DNA of 64,000 nt, taken from positions 106,998 through 170,997 of the forward strand of contig JAKZAN010000073.1 of the NCBI GenBank assembly GCA_023053545.1, read 5' to 3'. A program made the position numbers and the translations under genes. Source of the stretch: Lepidurus packardi. Its lineage: Eukaryota > Arthropoda > Branchiopoda > Notostraca > Triopsidae. Shown piece by piece: positions 35,701 to 48,400 of the stretch (positions within the stretch are counted from its first letter, which is position 1; every line of letters begins with the position of its first letter). Under the pieces are notes generated by a model. It saw only the letters and a program-made list of their open reading frames with translations, was not told where the DNA came from and made no database searches.

Positions 35701-38700
35701 ATTAATTAAGTCTGTAAGGAATTATTTAAGTCCGTAAAGAATTAATTCAGTCCGTAAGGAATTAATTCAGTCTGTAAAGAATTAAATCAGGCCGTAAGGA
35801 AATAATTCAGTCCGTAATGAATTAATTAAGTCCGTAAGGAATTAATTCAGTCCGCAAGGAATTAATTCAGTCAGTAATGAATTAATTCAATCCATCAGGA
35901 ATTAATTCAGTCCGTAAGGAATTAATTCAATCCGTAAACAATTAGTTCAGTCCGTAACTAATTAATTCAGTCCGTAAGGGATTAATTCCGTCCGTAAAGA
36001 ATTAATTCAGTCCGTAAGGGATTAATTCAGTCCGTAAGAAATTAATTCATTCCGTAAGGAATTAATTAAGTTCGTATGGAATTGATTCAGTCCGTAAGGA
36101 ATTTATTCAGTCAGTAAGGAATTGATTCAGTCCGTAGGGAACTAATTAAATCCGTAATGAATCAATTACTCCCTAATAAATTAATTCAGTCCGCAAGGAA
36201 TTAATTAAGTCCGTAAGGAATTAATTAAGTCCGTAAGGTATTAATTAAGTCCGTTATTAATTAATTAAGTCCATAAGGTACAAATTAAGTTTTTAAGGAA
36301 TTATTTAAGTCCGTGAAGAACTAATTCAGTCCGTAAGGAATTAATTCAGTCCGCAAGGAAATAATTCAGTCCGTATGGAATTAATTCAGTCTGTAAGGAA
36401 TTAAATCAGGCTGTAAGGAATTAATTCAGTCCGTAATGAATTAATTAAGTCCGTAAGGAATTAATTCAGTCCGCAAGGAATTAGTTCAGTCCGTAAGGAA
36501 TTAATTCAGTCCGTAAGGAATTAATTCAGTCCGTAAGGAATTAATTCAGTCCGTAATCGATTAATTAAGTGCGTAATGAATTAATTAAGTCCGTAAGGAA
36601 TTAATTCAGTCCGTAAGGAATTAATTCAATCCGTAAGGAATTAATTCAGTCCGTAAGGAATTAATTCAGTCCGTAAGGAATTAATTTAGTCCCAAAGGAA
36701 TTAATTCAGTCCGTAAGGAATTAATTCAGTCCGTAAGGAATTAATTCAGTCCGTAAAGAATTATTTAAGTCCGTAAGGAATTAACTAAGTCCGTAAGGAA
36801 TTAATTCAGTCCGTAAGGAATTCATAAAGTCCGTTAGGAATTAATTAAGTCCATAAGGAATTAATTAAGTCCGTAGGAAATTACTTAAGTCCGTGAAGAA
36901 TTAATTCAGTCCGCAAGGAATTAATTCAGTCAGTAATGAATTAATTCAATCCATCAGGAATTAATTCAGTCCGTAAAGAATTAATTGAATCCGTAAAGAA
37001 CTAGTTCAGTCCGTAACTAATTAATTCAGTCCGTAAGGGATTAATTCATTCCGTAAGGAATTAATTAAGTTCGTAAGGAATTGATTCAGTCCGTAAGGAA
37101 TTTATTCAGTCAGTAAGGAATTGATTCAGTCCGTAGGGAACTAATTAAATCCGTAATGAATCAATTAACTCCGTAATAAATTAATTCAGTCCGCAAGGAA
37201 TTAATTCAGTCCGTAAGGAATTAATTCAGTCCGTAAAGCATTAATGAAGTCCGTAAGGAATTAATTAAGTCCGTAAGGAATTAATTCAGTCCGCAAGGAA
37301 TTAATTCAGTCCGTATGGAATTAATTCAGTCCGTAAGGAATTAGTTCAGTCCGTAAGGAATTAATTCAGTCCGTAAGGAATTAATTCAGTCCGTAAAGAA
37401 TTAATTCAGTCCGTAATGGATTAATTAAGTTCGTAATGAATTAATTTAGTCCGTAAGGAATTAATTCATTCCGTAAGGAATTAATTAAGTCGGTAAGGAT
37501 TTAATTCAGTCCGTAAGGAATTAATTAAGTCCGTAAGGAATTATTTCAGTCCGTATTGAATTAATTAAGTCCGTAGAGAATTAACTCAGTCCGTAAGGAA
37601 TTAATTCAGTAAGAAAGGAATTCAATCAATCCTAAAGAATTAATTCAGTCCGTAAGGAATTAATTCAGTCCGTAAGGAATTAATTCAGTCCGTAAGGAAT
37701 TAATTCATTCCGTAAGGAATCAATTAATTCGAAATGAATTAATTAAGTCCGTAAAGAATTAATTAAGTCCGTAAAGAATTAATTAAGTCCGTAAGGTATT
37801 AATTAAGTCCGTTATTAATTAATTAGGTCCATAAGGAACAAATTAGGTCCGTAAGGAATTATTTAAGTCCGTAAGGTATTAATTAAGTCCGTTATTAATT
37901 AATTAGGTCCATAAGGAACAAATTAGGTCCGTAAGGAATTATTTAAGTCCGTAAAGAATTAACTCAGTCCGTAAGGAATTAATTCAGTCTGTAAAGAACT
38001 AGATCAGGCCGTAAGGAATTAATTCAGTCCGTAATGAATTAATTAAGTCCGTAAGGAATTAATTCAGTCCGCAAGGAATTAATTCAGTCAGTAATGAATT
38101 AATTCAATCCATCAGGATTTAATTCAGTCCGTAAGGAATTAATTCAATCCGTAAACAATTAGTTCAGTCCGTAACTAATTAATTCAGTCCGTAAGGGATT
38201 AATTCCGCCCGTAAAGAATTAATTCAGTCCGTAAGGAATTAATTCGTTCCGTAAGGAATTAATTCAGTTCGCAAGGAAATAATTCAGTCCGTAAGGGATT
38301 AATTCAGTCAGTAAGGAATTAATTCATTCCGTAAGGAATTAATTAAGTTCGTAAGGAATTGATTCAGTCCGTAAGGAATTTATTCAGTCAGTAAAGAATT
38401 AATTCAGTCCGTAAGGAATTAATTCAGTCCGTAAAGAATTAATTAAGTCCATTAGGAATTAATTAAGTCCTTAAGGAATTAATTAAGTCCGTAAGGAATT
38501 AATTAAGTACGTAAGGTATTAATTGAGTCCGTTATTAATTAATTAAGACCATAAGGAACAAATTAAGTTCGTAAGGAATTATTTAAGTCCGTGAAAACTA
38601 ATTCAGTCCATATGAAATTAATTCAGTCTGTAAGGAATTAAATCAGGCCGTAAGGAATTAATTCAGTCCGTAATGAATTAATTAAGTCCGTAAGGAATTA

Positions 38701-41700
38701 ATTCAGTCCGTATGGAATTAGTTCAGTACGTAAGGAATTAGTTCAGTCCGTAAGGAATTAATTCAGTCCGTAAGGAATTAAGTCAGTCCGTAAGGAATTA
38801 ATTCAGTCCGTAATGGATTAATTAAGTGCGTAATGAATTAATTAAGTCCGTAAGGAATTAATTCATTCCGTAAGGAATTAATTAAGTCCGTAAGGAATTA
38901 TTTCAGTCCGTATTGAATTAATTAAGTCCGTAGAGAATTAATTCAGTCCGTAAGGAATTAATTCAGTAAGAAAGGAATTAATCCAGTCCGTAAGGAATTA
39001 ATTCAGTAAGTAAGGAATTCAATCGATCCTAAAGAATTAATTCAGTCCGTAAAGAATTAATTCAGTCCGTAAGGAATTAATTCAGTCCGTAAGGAATTAA
39101 TTCAGTCCGTAAGGAATTAATTCAGTCCGCAAGGAATTAATCCAGTCCGTAAGGAATTAATTCAGTAAGTAAGGAATTCAATCGATCCTAAAGAATTAAT
39201 TCAGTCCGTAAGGAATTAATTCAGTCCGTAAGGAATTATTTCAGTCCGTATTGAATTAATTAAGTCCGTAAAGAATTAATTCAGTCCGTAACGAATTAAT
39301 TCAGTCCGTAAGGAATTAATTCAGTCCGTAAAGAATTAATTAAGTCCGTAAAGAATTAATTCAGTCCGTAAGGAATTCATAAAGTCCGTTAGGAATTAAT
39401 TAAGTCCATAAGGAATTAATTAAGTCCATAAGGAATTAATTAAGTCCGTAAGGAATTATTTAAGTCCGTAAAGAATTAATTCAGGCCGTAAGGAATTAAT
39501 TCAGTCCGTAATGAATTAATTAAGTCCGTAAGTAATTAATTCAGTCCGTATGGAATTAGTTCAGTCCGTAAGGAATTAATTCAGTCCGTAAGGAATTAAT
39601 TAAGTCCGTAAGGAATTAATTCAGTCTGTAAGGAATTATTTTAGTCCGTATTGAATTAATTAAGTCCGTAGAGAATTAATTCAGCCCGTAAGGAATTAAT
39701 TCAGTAAGAAAGGAATTCAATCAATCCTAAAGAATTAATTCAGTCCGTAAGGAATTAATTCAGTCCGTATAGAATTAACTCAGTCCGTAAGGAATTAATT
39801 CAGTCCGTAAGGAATTAATTCAGTCCTTAAGGAATTAATTCAGTCCGTAAGGAATTAATCCAGTCCGTAAGGAATTAATTCATTAAGTAAGGAATTCAAT
39901 CGATCCTAAAGAATTAATTCAGTCCGTAAGGAATTAATTCAATCCGTAAGGAATTATTTCATTCCGTATTGAATTAATTAAGTCCGTAAAGAATTAATTT
40001 AGTCCGTAAGGAATTAATTCAGTCCGTAAGGAATTAATTCAGTCGTTAAGGAATTAATTCAGTCCGTAAAGAATTAATCCAGTTCGTAAGGAATTAATTC
40101 AGTAAGTAAGGAATTCAATCGATCCTAAAGAATTAATTCAGTCCGTAAGGAATTAATTCATTCCGTAAGGAATTAATTAATTCGTAAGGAATTAATTCAT
40201 TCCGTAAGGAATTAATTAAGTCCATAAAGAATTAATTAAGTCCGTAAGGAATTAATTAAGTCCGTAAGGTATTAATTAAGTCCGTTCTTAATTAATTAAG
40301 TCCATAAGGAACAAATTAAGTCCGTAAGGAATTATTTAAGTCCGTGAAGAATTAATTCAGTCCGTATGGAATTAATTCAGTCTGTAAGGAATTAAATCAG
40401 ACCGTAAGGAATTAATTCAGTCCGTAATGAATTAATTATTTCCGTAAGGAATTAATTCAGTCCGCAAGGAATTAATTCAGTCCGTAAGGAATAAATTCAG
40501 TCCGTAAGGAATTAATTCAGTCCCTAAGGAATTAATTCATTCCGCAAGGAATTAATTCAGTCCGTAAGGAATTAATTCAGTCCGTATGGAATTAATTCAG
40601 TCTGTAAGGAATTAAATCAGGCCGTAAGGAATTAAATCAGGCCGTAAAGAATTAATTCAGTCCGTAATGAATTAATTAAGTCCGTAAGGAATTAATTCAG
40701 TCCGCAAGGAATTAATTCAGTCCGTAAGGAATTAATTCATTCCGTAAGGAATTAATTCAGTCCGTAAGGAATAAATTCAGTCCGTAAGGAATTAATTCAG
40801 TCCGTAAGGAATTAATTCAGTCCGTAAGGAATTAATTCATTACGTAAGGAATTAATTCCGACCGTAAGGAATTAATTCAGTCCGTAAGGAATTAATTCAT
40901 TCCGTAAGGAATTAATTCAGTCCGTAAGGAATTAATTCATTCCGTAAGGAATAAATTCCGTCCGTAAGGAATTAATTCAGTCAGTAAGGAATAAATTTAT
41001 TCCGTAAGGAATTAATTCATTCCGAAAGGAATTAATTCAGTCCGTAAGTAATTAATTCAGTCCGTAAGGAATTAATTCAGTCCGTAAGGAATTAATTCAG
41101 TCCGTAAAGAATTAATTCAATCCGTAAAGAATTAATTCAATCCGGAAGGAATTAATTCATTCCGAAAGGAATTAGTTCAGTCCGTAAGGAATTAGTTCAG
41201 TCCGTAAGGAATTAATTCAGTCCGTAAGGAATTAATTCAGTCCGTAAGGAATTAATTCAGTCCGTAAGGAATTAATTCAATCCGTAAGAAATTAGTTCAG
41301 TCCGTAAGGAATTAATTCGTTCCGAAAGGAATTAACTAAATCGGTAACGAATTAATTCAGTAAGTAAAGAATTCAATCAATCCTAAAGAATTAATTCAGT
41401 CCGTAAGGAATTAATTCAGTCCGTAAGGAATTAATTCAGTCCGTAAGGAATTAATTAATTACGTAAGGAATTTATTCAGTAAGTAAGGAATTCAATAAAT
41501 CCTAAATAATTAACTCAGTCCGTAAGTAATTAATTAAGTACGAAAGGAATGAATTCAGTAAGTAAGGAATTCAATCAATCCTAAATAATTAATTAAGTCC
41601 GTAAGGAATTAATTCAGTAGGTAAGGAATTCAATCAATCCTAAATAACTAATTCAGTCCGTAACTAATTAATTAAGTACGTATGGAATTAATTCAGTCTG

Positions 41701-44135
41701 AAAGGAATTAATTAAGTCCGTAGGGAATTAATTCAGTCCGTAAGGAATTAATTCAGTCCGTAAGGAATTAATTCAATCCGTAAGGAATTAGTTCAGTCCG
41801 TAAGGAAATAATTCGTTCCGAAAGGAATTAACTAAATCGGTAACGAATTAATTCAGTAAGTAAAGAATTCAATCAATCCTAAAGAATTAATTCAGTCCGT
41901 AAGGAATTAATTCAGTCCGTAAGGAATTAATTCGTTCCGAAAGGAATTAACTAAATCGGTAACGAATTAATTCAGTAAGTAAAGAATTCAATCAATATTA
42001 AAAAATTAATTCAGTCCGTAAGGAATTAATTCAGTCCGTAAGGAATTAATTCAGTCCGTAACGAATTAATTCAATCCGTTAGGAATTAATTCATTCCGAA
42101 AGGAATTAATTCAGTCCGTAAGGAATTAATTCAGTCCGTAAGGAATTAATTCAGTCCGTAAGGAATTAATTCAGTCCGTAAGGAATTAATTCAATCCGTA
42201 AGGAATTAATTCAATTCGGAAGGAATTAATTCATTCCGAAAGGAATTAGTTCAGTCCGTAAGGAATTAGTTCAGTCCGTAAGGAATTAATTCAGTCCGTA
42301 AGGAATTAATTCAATCCGTAAGGAATTAGTTCAGTCCGTAAGGAATTAATTCGTTCCGAAAGGAATTAACTAAATCGGTAACGAATTAATTCAGTAAGTA
42401 AAGAATTCAATCAATCCTAAAAAATTAATTCAGTCCGTAAGGAATTAATTCAGTCCGTAAGGAATTAATTAAGTACGTAAGGAATTAATTCAGTAAGTAA
42501 GGAATTCAATAAATCCTAAATAATTAATTCAGTCCGTAAGGAATTAATTAAGTCCGTAAGGAACTAATTAAATACGAAAGGAATTAATTCAGTAAGTAAG
42601 GAATTCAATCAATTCTAAAGAATTAATTCAGTCCGTAAGGAACTAATTCAGTACGTAACGAATTAATTCGTTCCGAAAGGAATTAACTAAATCGGTAAGG
42701 AATTATTTCAGTAAGTAAGGAATTCAATCAATCCTAAATAATTAATTCAGTCCGTAAGGAATTAATTAAGTACGTAAGGAATTAATTCAGTCTGAAAGGA
42801 ATTAATTCAGTCCGTAAGGAATTAATTCAGTCCGTAAGGAATTAATTCATTCCGTAAGGAATAAATTCCGTCCGTAAGGAATTAATTCAGGCCGTGCGGA
42901 ATTAATTCATTCCGTAAGGAATTAATTCAGTCCGTAAGGAATTAATTGAGTAAGAAAGGAATTCAATCAATAATGAAGAATTAATTCAGTCCGTAAGGAA
43001 TTAATTAAGTCCGTAAAGAATTAATTCAATCCGTAAGGAATTAATTCAGTCCGTAAAGAATTAATTAAGTCGTAAGGAATTAATTCAGTCCGTAAAGAAT
43101 TAATTATGTCCGTAAGGAATTAATTAAGTCCGTAAGGAATTTGTTCAGTCCGTAAGGAATTAATTAAGTCCGTAAGGAATTAATTCAGTCCGTAATGAAT
43201 TATTTCAGTCCGTAAAGAATTAATTCAGTCCGTAAGGAATTAATTCAGTCCGTAAGGAATTAATTAAATCCGTAAGGAATTAATTCAGTCCGTAAGGAAT
43301 TAATTCAGTAAAAAAGGATTTCAATCAATCCTAAAGAATTAATTCAGTCCGTAAGGAATTAATTAAGTCCGTAAGGAATTTGTTCAGTCCGTAAGGAATT
43401 ATTTAAGTCCGTAAGGAATTTGTTCAGTCCGTAAGGGATTAATTAAGTCCGTAAGGAATTAATTCAGTCCGTAATGAATTAATTCAGTCCGTAAAGAATT
43501 AATTCAGTCCGTAAGGAATTAATTCAGTCCGTAAGGAATTTGTTCAGTCCGTAAGGAATTAATTCAGTCCGTAAGGAATTAATTCAGTCCGTAAAGTATT
43601 AATTAAGTCCGTAAGGAATTAATTCAGTCCGTAACTAATTAGTTCAGTCCGCAACGAATTAATTAAGTCCGTAAGGAATTAATTAAGTCCGTAAGGAATT
43701 AATTAAATCCGTAAGGAATTAATTCAGTCCGTAAGGAATTAATTCAGTAAGAAAGGAATTCAATCAATCCTAAAGAATTAATTCAGTCCGTAAGGAATTA
43801 ATTAAGTCCGTAAGGAATTAATTCAGTCCGTAATGAATTAATTCACTCCGTAAAGAATTAATTCAGTCCGTAAGGAATTAATTCAGTCCGTAAGGAATTA
43901 ATTAAGTCCGTAAGGAATTTATTCAGTCCGTAAGGAATTAATCCAATAAGAAAGGAATTCAATCAATCCTAAAGAATTAATTCAGTCCGTAAGGAATTAA
44001 TAAAGTCCATAAGGAATTTATTAAGTCCGTAAGGAATTTGTTCAGTCCGTAAGGAATTTGTTCAGTCCGTAAGGAATTAATTAAGCCCGTAAGGTATTAA
44101 TTAAGTCCGTAAGGAATTAATTAAGTCCGTAAGGA
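26787..44135. repeat. 20-bp satellite array, block C
   Basis: The longest uninterrupted satellite stretch; no gene seen. The first 1.3 kb match the sequence after Ty3 copy 1, then an extra block at about 28120-28430 repeats the preceding 340 bp or so. Near 31.0-33.8 kb there is a 1,438-bp tandem duplication. From about 35.3 kb the composition changes toward CATTCCG and TTCCGTCCG monomers, and from about 41.3 kb the TTCGTTCCGAAAGG / AACTAAATCGG monomer pair appears, a type absent from the left 40 kb. The block ends in the putative target-site copy AAGTCCGTAAGGA (44123-44135) of the non-LTR element. Confidence 0.96.
31006..33793. repeat. Tandem duplication of 1,438 bp in satellite block C
   Basis: The marker CAATTACTCCC lies at 31509 and 32947, and the monomer order around 31018 recurs at 32456, both offset 1,438. 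The parallel order breaks near 32355/33793. Limits are approximate. Confidence 0.72.
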
Positions 44136-45360
44136 TACCCCTATTGGGGTATTGCTATGTGCGGCTAGCATGTTGCCTTTACGGTATAGGAGAACGCTAT
44201 TGTCGCAAGATTATATTAACAGAATGACTTAATGTCATAAGGGAGACCTAATAGTAAAGGAGATCTCAAAGAACAAATCGATAATCTGGGAAGACTATAA
44301 AGAACTTAAAGAGAAATTTCAGCTACCAGACATAACACAAAGGAATTTTTTTGAAAACTTGATGGCCCCATGGGAATTTACAGAAAAATATATCTTTACG
44401 GACATTGACGGACTAACCACAAAGAAGAATCATCAGATAGCAGTGCAATTTGTGTTAGCATTTTTAGAAAATACTTATAGGGATTTTAAGAAAATATTCA
44501 CAGACGGATCGAAAGACGAACAAGGAAACACCGGATGTGGAGTATATATAGAAAAAACGGGCGAGACAAAGGAATTTCGCATGCTCCAAGGATCTTCCAT
44601 ATTGTCAGCTGAACTTACAGCAATTGAAATAGCGTTAGATTCTGTAGCGAATAACCCCCCCGAAAAATTTGTCATTCTAACAGACTCAATGGCGGCGCTA
44701 GCTGTACTAAAAAGCTGGGGTTGCAGAACTCATTTTGATCTCAGCCAACAAATTCAGGGAAAAATAAGAAACTTAATAGTAGATGGTTGCACAATCAATT
44801 TACAATGGATCCATGCCCATATTGGCACCCCTGGTAATGAAGCAGCGGATCAAGCAGCAAAGAGAGGAAGAACCTCCAGCAACGAAAGAACAAACGGGCT
44901 GACAAGCCACGAGCTAAAAACAATCACCAAGCAAAACATCGAAAGAGAGTTTTTGAACGAAATCCTACTGAATACGTCACAGGCCATTGTATTGAAGACA
45001 GAAACTCTAGGATCCAATAAATGGAGGACCATCAAAAGAAGAAGAGAAGCTGTTGCTGTATTAAGACTCAGATGTGGTCATGGCAAGATCGGATCGTGGA
45101 TGCACAGATTTAATCTACAGGATAGCCCGGTGTGCCGAAACTGTGGTGAGGCAGACGAAACCGGGAAGCATCTAGTCATGGAATGCTCAACCCTGAGAGC
45201 GGAGCGCAACGCTTTATTCAGCAAACTGCGAAGCAAAAACATACCACTGGACTTCGAAGAAATTGTAGGATTCGGAAACAGAACAGTGCATGATCGGTTT
45301 TTTATACAAAACAATTTTATCAAGTTCATAAAACAAACGAAGATTTTAGATTTCATCTGA
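44136..45360 (+). pseudogene. ORF2 C-terminal fragment: RNase H and CCHC knuckle (copy 1)
   Basis: RNase H removes the RNA strand during retrotransposition. The frame is coding-like from the 5' junction, with a linker containing LPLRYRR typical of the region between RT and RNase H. It is broken by TAA at 44230-44232, then stays open from 44233 to TGA at 45358-45360. There is no true start codon; counting from the TTG at 44359 gives 333 residues. RNase H residues are D49 (FTDGSK), E85 (SAELTA), D109 (LTDSMAAL), H154 and D164 (GNEAADQAAK), all intact. A CX2CX8HX4C knuckle is formed by C259, C262, H271 and C276. Residue 230 is Glu here and Lys in copy 2 (base 45046). With RT and endonuclease missing and a stop in the linker, it cannot be functional. 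Confidence 0.88.
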
Positions 45361-45474
45361 AGATGCTAAAGTACCAAACAGTGAGAGTGTGTTGAAAAAG
45401 AAAGCCGAAGGCGATAATGTGGCGCGATAGCGACATGGTTCGCCTCAAAAATATAAAAATACAAATACAAATAC
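45361..45474 (+). other. 3' UTR and AAATAC-rich tail of non-LTR copy 1
   Basis: 114 bases after the stop codon. They end in a short A-rich tail with tandem AAATAC (about 45456-45474) instead of a plain poly(A), a type of simple-repeat end known in I-group elements. No AATAAA signal is seen. Confidence 0.7.
45410..45444 (+). other. 3' UTR stem-loop, non-LTR copy 1
   Basis: Nested pairing: GGCGA (45410-45414) with TCGCC (45440-45444), ATGT (45417-45420) with ACAT (45433-45436), and CGC (45423-45425) with GCG (45430-45432) closing a GATA loop. It lies 30 bases from the element end, where non-LTR reverse transcriptases often recognise template RNA. The role is inferred. Confidence 0.55.
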
Positions 45475-48400
45475 AAGTCCGTAAGGAATTAATTCAGTCC
45501 GTAAGGAACTAATTCAGTACGTAACGAATTAATTCGTTCCGAAAGGAATTAACTAAATCGGTAAGGAATTAATTCAGTCCGTAAGGAATTAATTAAGAAC
45601 GTAAGGAATTAATTCAGTCTGAAAGGAATTAATTCAGTCCGTAAGGAATAAATTCAGTCCGTAAGGAATTAATTCAGTCCGTAAGGAATTAATTCAGTCC
45701 GCAAGGAATTAATTCATTCCGTAAGGAATTAATTCATTCCGTAAGGAATTAATTCCGTCCGTAAGGAATTAATTCAGTCCGTAAGGAATTAATTCATTCC
45801 GTAAGGAATTAATTCAGTCCGTAAGGAATTAATTCAGTCCGTAAAGAATTAATTCAGTCCGTAAGGAATTAATTCAGTCCGTAAGGAATTAATTCAGTCC
45901 GTAAGGAATTAATTCAGTCCGTAAGGAATTAATTCGTTCCGAAAGGATTTAACTAAATCGGTAAGGAATTAATTCAGTAAGTAATTAATTCAATCAATCC
46001 TAAATAATTAATTCAGTCCGTAAGGAATTAATTAAGTACGTAAGGAATTAATTCAGTCTGAAAGGAATTAATTCAGTCCGTAAGGAATTAATTCAGTCCG
46101 TAAGGAATTAATTCAGTCCATAATTAATTAGTTCAGTTCGTAAGGAATTAATTCAGTCCGTAAGGAATTAATTCATTCCGTAAGGAATTAATTCAGTCCG
46201 TAAGGAATTAATTCGTTCCGAAAGGAATTAACTAAATCGGTAACGAATAAATTCAGTAAGTAAAGAATTCAATCAATCCTAAAGAATTAATTCAGTCCGT
46301 AAGGAATTAATTCAGTCCGTAAGGAATTAATTCAGTAAGTAAGGAATTCAATAAATCCTAAATAATTAATTCAGTCCGTAAGGAATTAATTCAGTACGTA
46401 ACGAATTAATTCGTTCCGAAAGGAATTAACTAAATCTTTAAGGAATTAATTCAGTAAGTAAGGAATTCAATCAATCCTAAATAATTAATTCAGTCCGTAA
46501 GGAATTAATTAAGTACGTAAGGAATTAATTCAGTCTGAAAGGAATTAATTCAGTCCGTAAGGAATTAATTCAGTCCGTAAGGAATTAATTCAGTCCCGAA
46601 TTAATTAATTCTGTCCGTAAGGAATTAATTCAATCCGTAAGGAATTAATTCATTCCGTAAGGAATAAATTCCGTCCGTAAGGAATTAATTCAGTCCGTAA
46701 GGAATTAATTAAGTACGTAAGGAATTAATTCAGTAAGTAAGGAATTCAATAAATCCTAAATAATTAATTCAGTCCGTAAGGAATTAATTCAGTACGTAAC
46801 GAATTAATTCGTTCCGAAAGGAATTAACTAAATCTTTAAGGAATTAATTCAGTAAGTAAGGAATTCAATAAATCCTAAATAATTAACTCAGTCCGTAAGG
46901 AATTAATTAAGTACGAAAGGAATGAATTCAGTAAGTAAGGAATTCAATCAATCCTAAATAATTAATTAAGTCCGTAAGGAATTAATTCAGTAGGTAAGGA
47001 ATTTAATCAATCCTAAATAATTAATTCAGTCCTTAAGGAATTAATTAAGTACGTAAGGAATTAATTCAGTCCGTAAGGAACTAATTAAGTACGTAAGGAA
47101 TTAATTCAGTCTGAAAGGAATTAATTAAGTCCGTAGGGAATTAATTCGGTCCGTAAGGAATTATTTCAGTCCGTAAGGAACTAATTCAGTCCGTAAGGAA
47201 TTAATTCAGTCCGTAAGGAATTAATTCAATCCGTACGGAATTAGTTCAGTCCGTAAGGAATTAATTCGTTCCGAAAGGAATTAACTAAATCGGTAACGAA
47301 TTAATTAAGTACGAAAGGAATGAATTCAGTAAGTAAGGAATTCAATCAATCCTACATAATTAATTAAGTCCGTAAGGAATTAATTCAGTCCGTAAGGAAC
47401 TAATTCAGTACGTAAGGAATTAATTCGTTCTGAAAGGAATTAACTAAATCTGTAAGGAATTAATTCAGTAAGTAAGGAATTCAATCAATCCTAAATAATT
47501 AATTCAGTCAGTAAGGAATTAATTAAGTACGTAAGGAATTAATTCAATCCGTAAGGAATTAATTCATTCCGTAAGGAATAAATTCCGTCCGAAATTAATT
47601 AATTCAGTCCGTAAGGAATTAATTAAGTACGTAAGGAATTAATTCAGTAAGTAAGGAATTCAATAAATCCTAAATAATTAATTCAGTCCGTAAGGAATTA
47701 ATTCAGTACGTAACGAATTAATTCGTTCCGAAAGGAATTAACTAAATCTTTAAGGAATTAATTCAGTAAGTAAGGAATTCAATCAATCCTAAATAATTAA
47801 TTCAGTCCGTAAGGAATTAATTAAGTACGTAAGGAATTAATTCAGTCTGAAAGGAATTAATTCAGTCCGTAAGGAATTAATTCAGTCCGTAAGGAATTAA
47901 TTCAGTCCCGAATTAATTAATTCTGTCCGTAAGGAATAAATTCCGTCCGTAAGGAATTAATTCAGTCCGTTAGGAATTAATTAAGTACGTAAGGAATTTA
48001 TTCAGTAAGTAAGGAATTCAATAAATCCTAAGTAATTAACTCAGTCCGTAAGGAATTAATTAAGTACGAAAGGAATGAATTCAGTAAGTAAGGAATTTAA
48101 TCAATCCTAAATAATTAATTCAGTCCTTAAGGAATTAATTAAGTACGTAAGGAATTAATTCAGTCCGTAAGGAACTAATTAAGTACGTAAGGAATTAATT
48201 CAGTCTGAAAGGAATTAATTAAGTCCGTAGGGAATTAATTCGGTCCGTAAGGAATTATTTCAGTCCGTAAGGAACTAATTCAGTCCGTAAGGAATTAATT
48301 CAGTCCGTAAGGAATTAATTCAATCCGTACGGAATTAGTTCAGTCCGTAAGGAATTAATTCGTTCCGAAAGGAATTAACTAAATCGGTAACGAATTAATT

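Larger units (their letters stand above)
44136..45474 (+). mobile_element. 5'-truncated non-LTR retrotransposon, copy 1 (I/R1/Loa-like group)
   Basis: A 1,339-bp insertion holding the 3' end of a LINE-type ORF2, a 3' UTR with a stem-loop, and an AAATAC-rich tail. The left flank ends AAGTCCGTAAGGA (44123-44135) and the right flank restarts with the same 13 bases (45475-45487), overlapping in monomer phase as a target-site duplication would. Coding sequence begins right at the 5' junction, which shows 5' truncation, the usual outcome of incomplete target-primed reverse transcription. RNase H downstream of RT plus a CCHC knuckle fits the I superclade; exact clade assignment needs the missing RT. 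Confidence 0.9.

Noticed and set aside
44135-44153. 5' hairpin as an HDV-like ribozyme of the element
   Set aside because: It is a simple 7-bp hairpin inside coding sequence of a truncated element, without the double-pseudoknot pattern.
44359-45360. Stand-alone host RNase H gene
   Set aside because: The frame extends upstream into a LINE linker, starts at a truncation junction, has no ATG-based start, and is followed by a LINE-type tail and target duplication.
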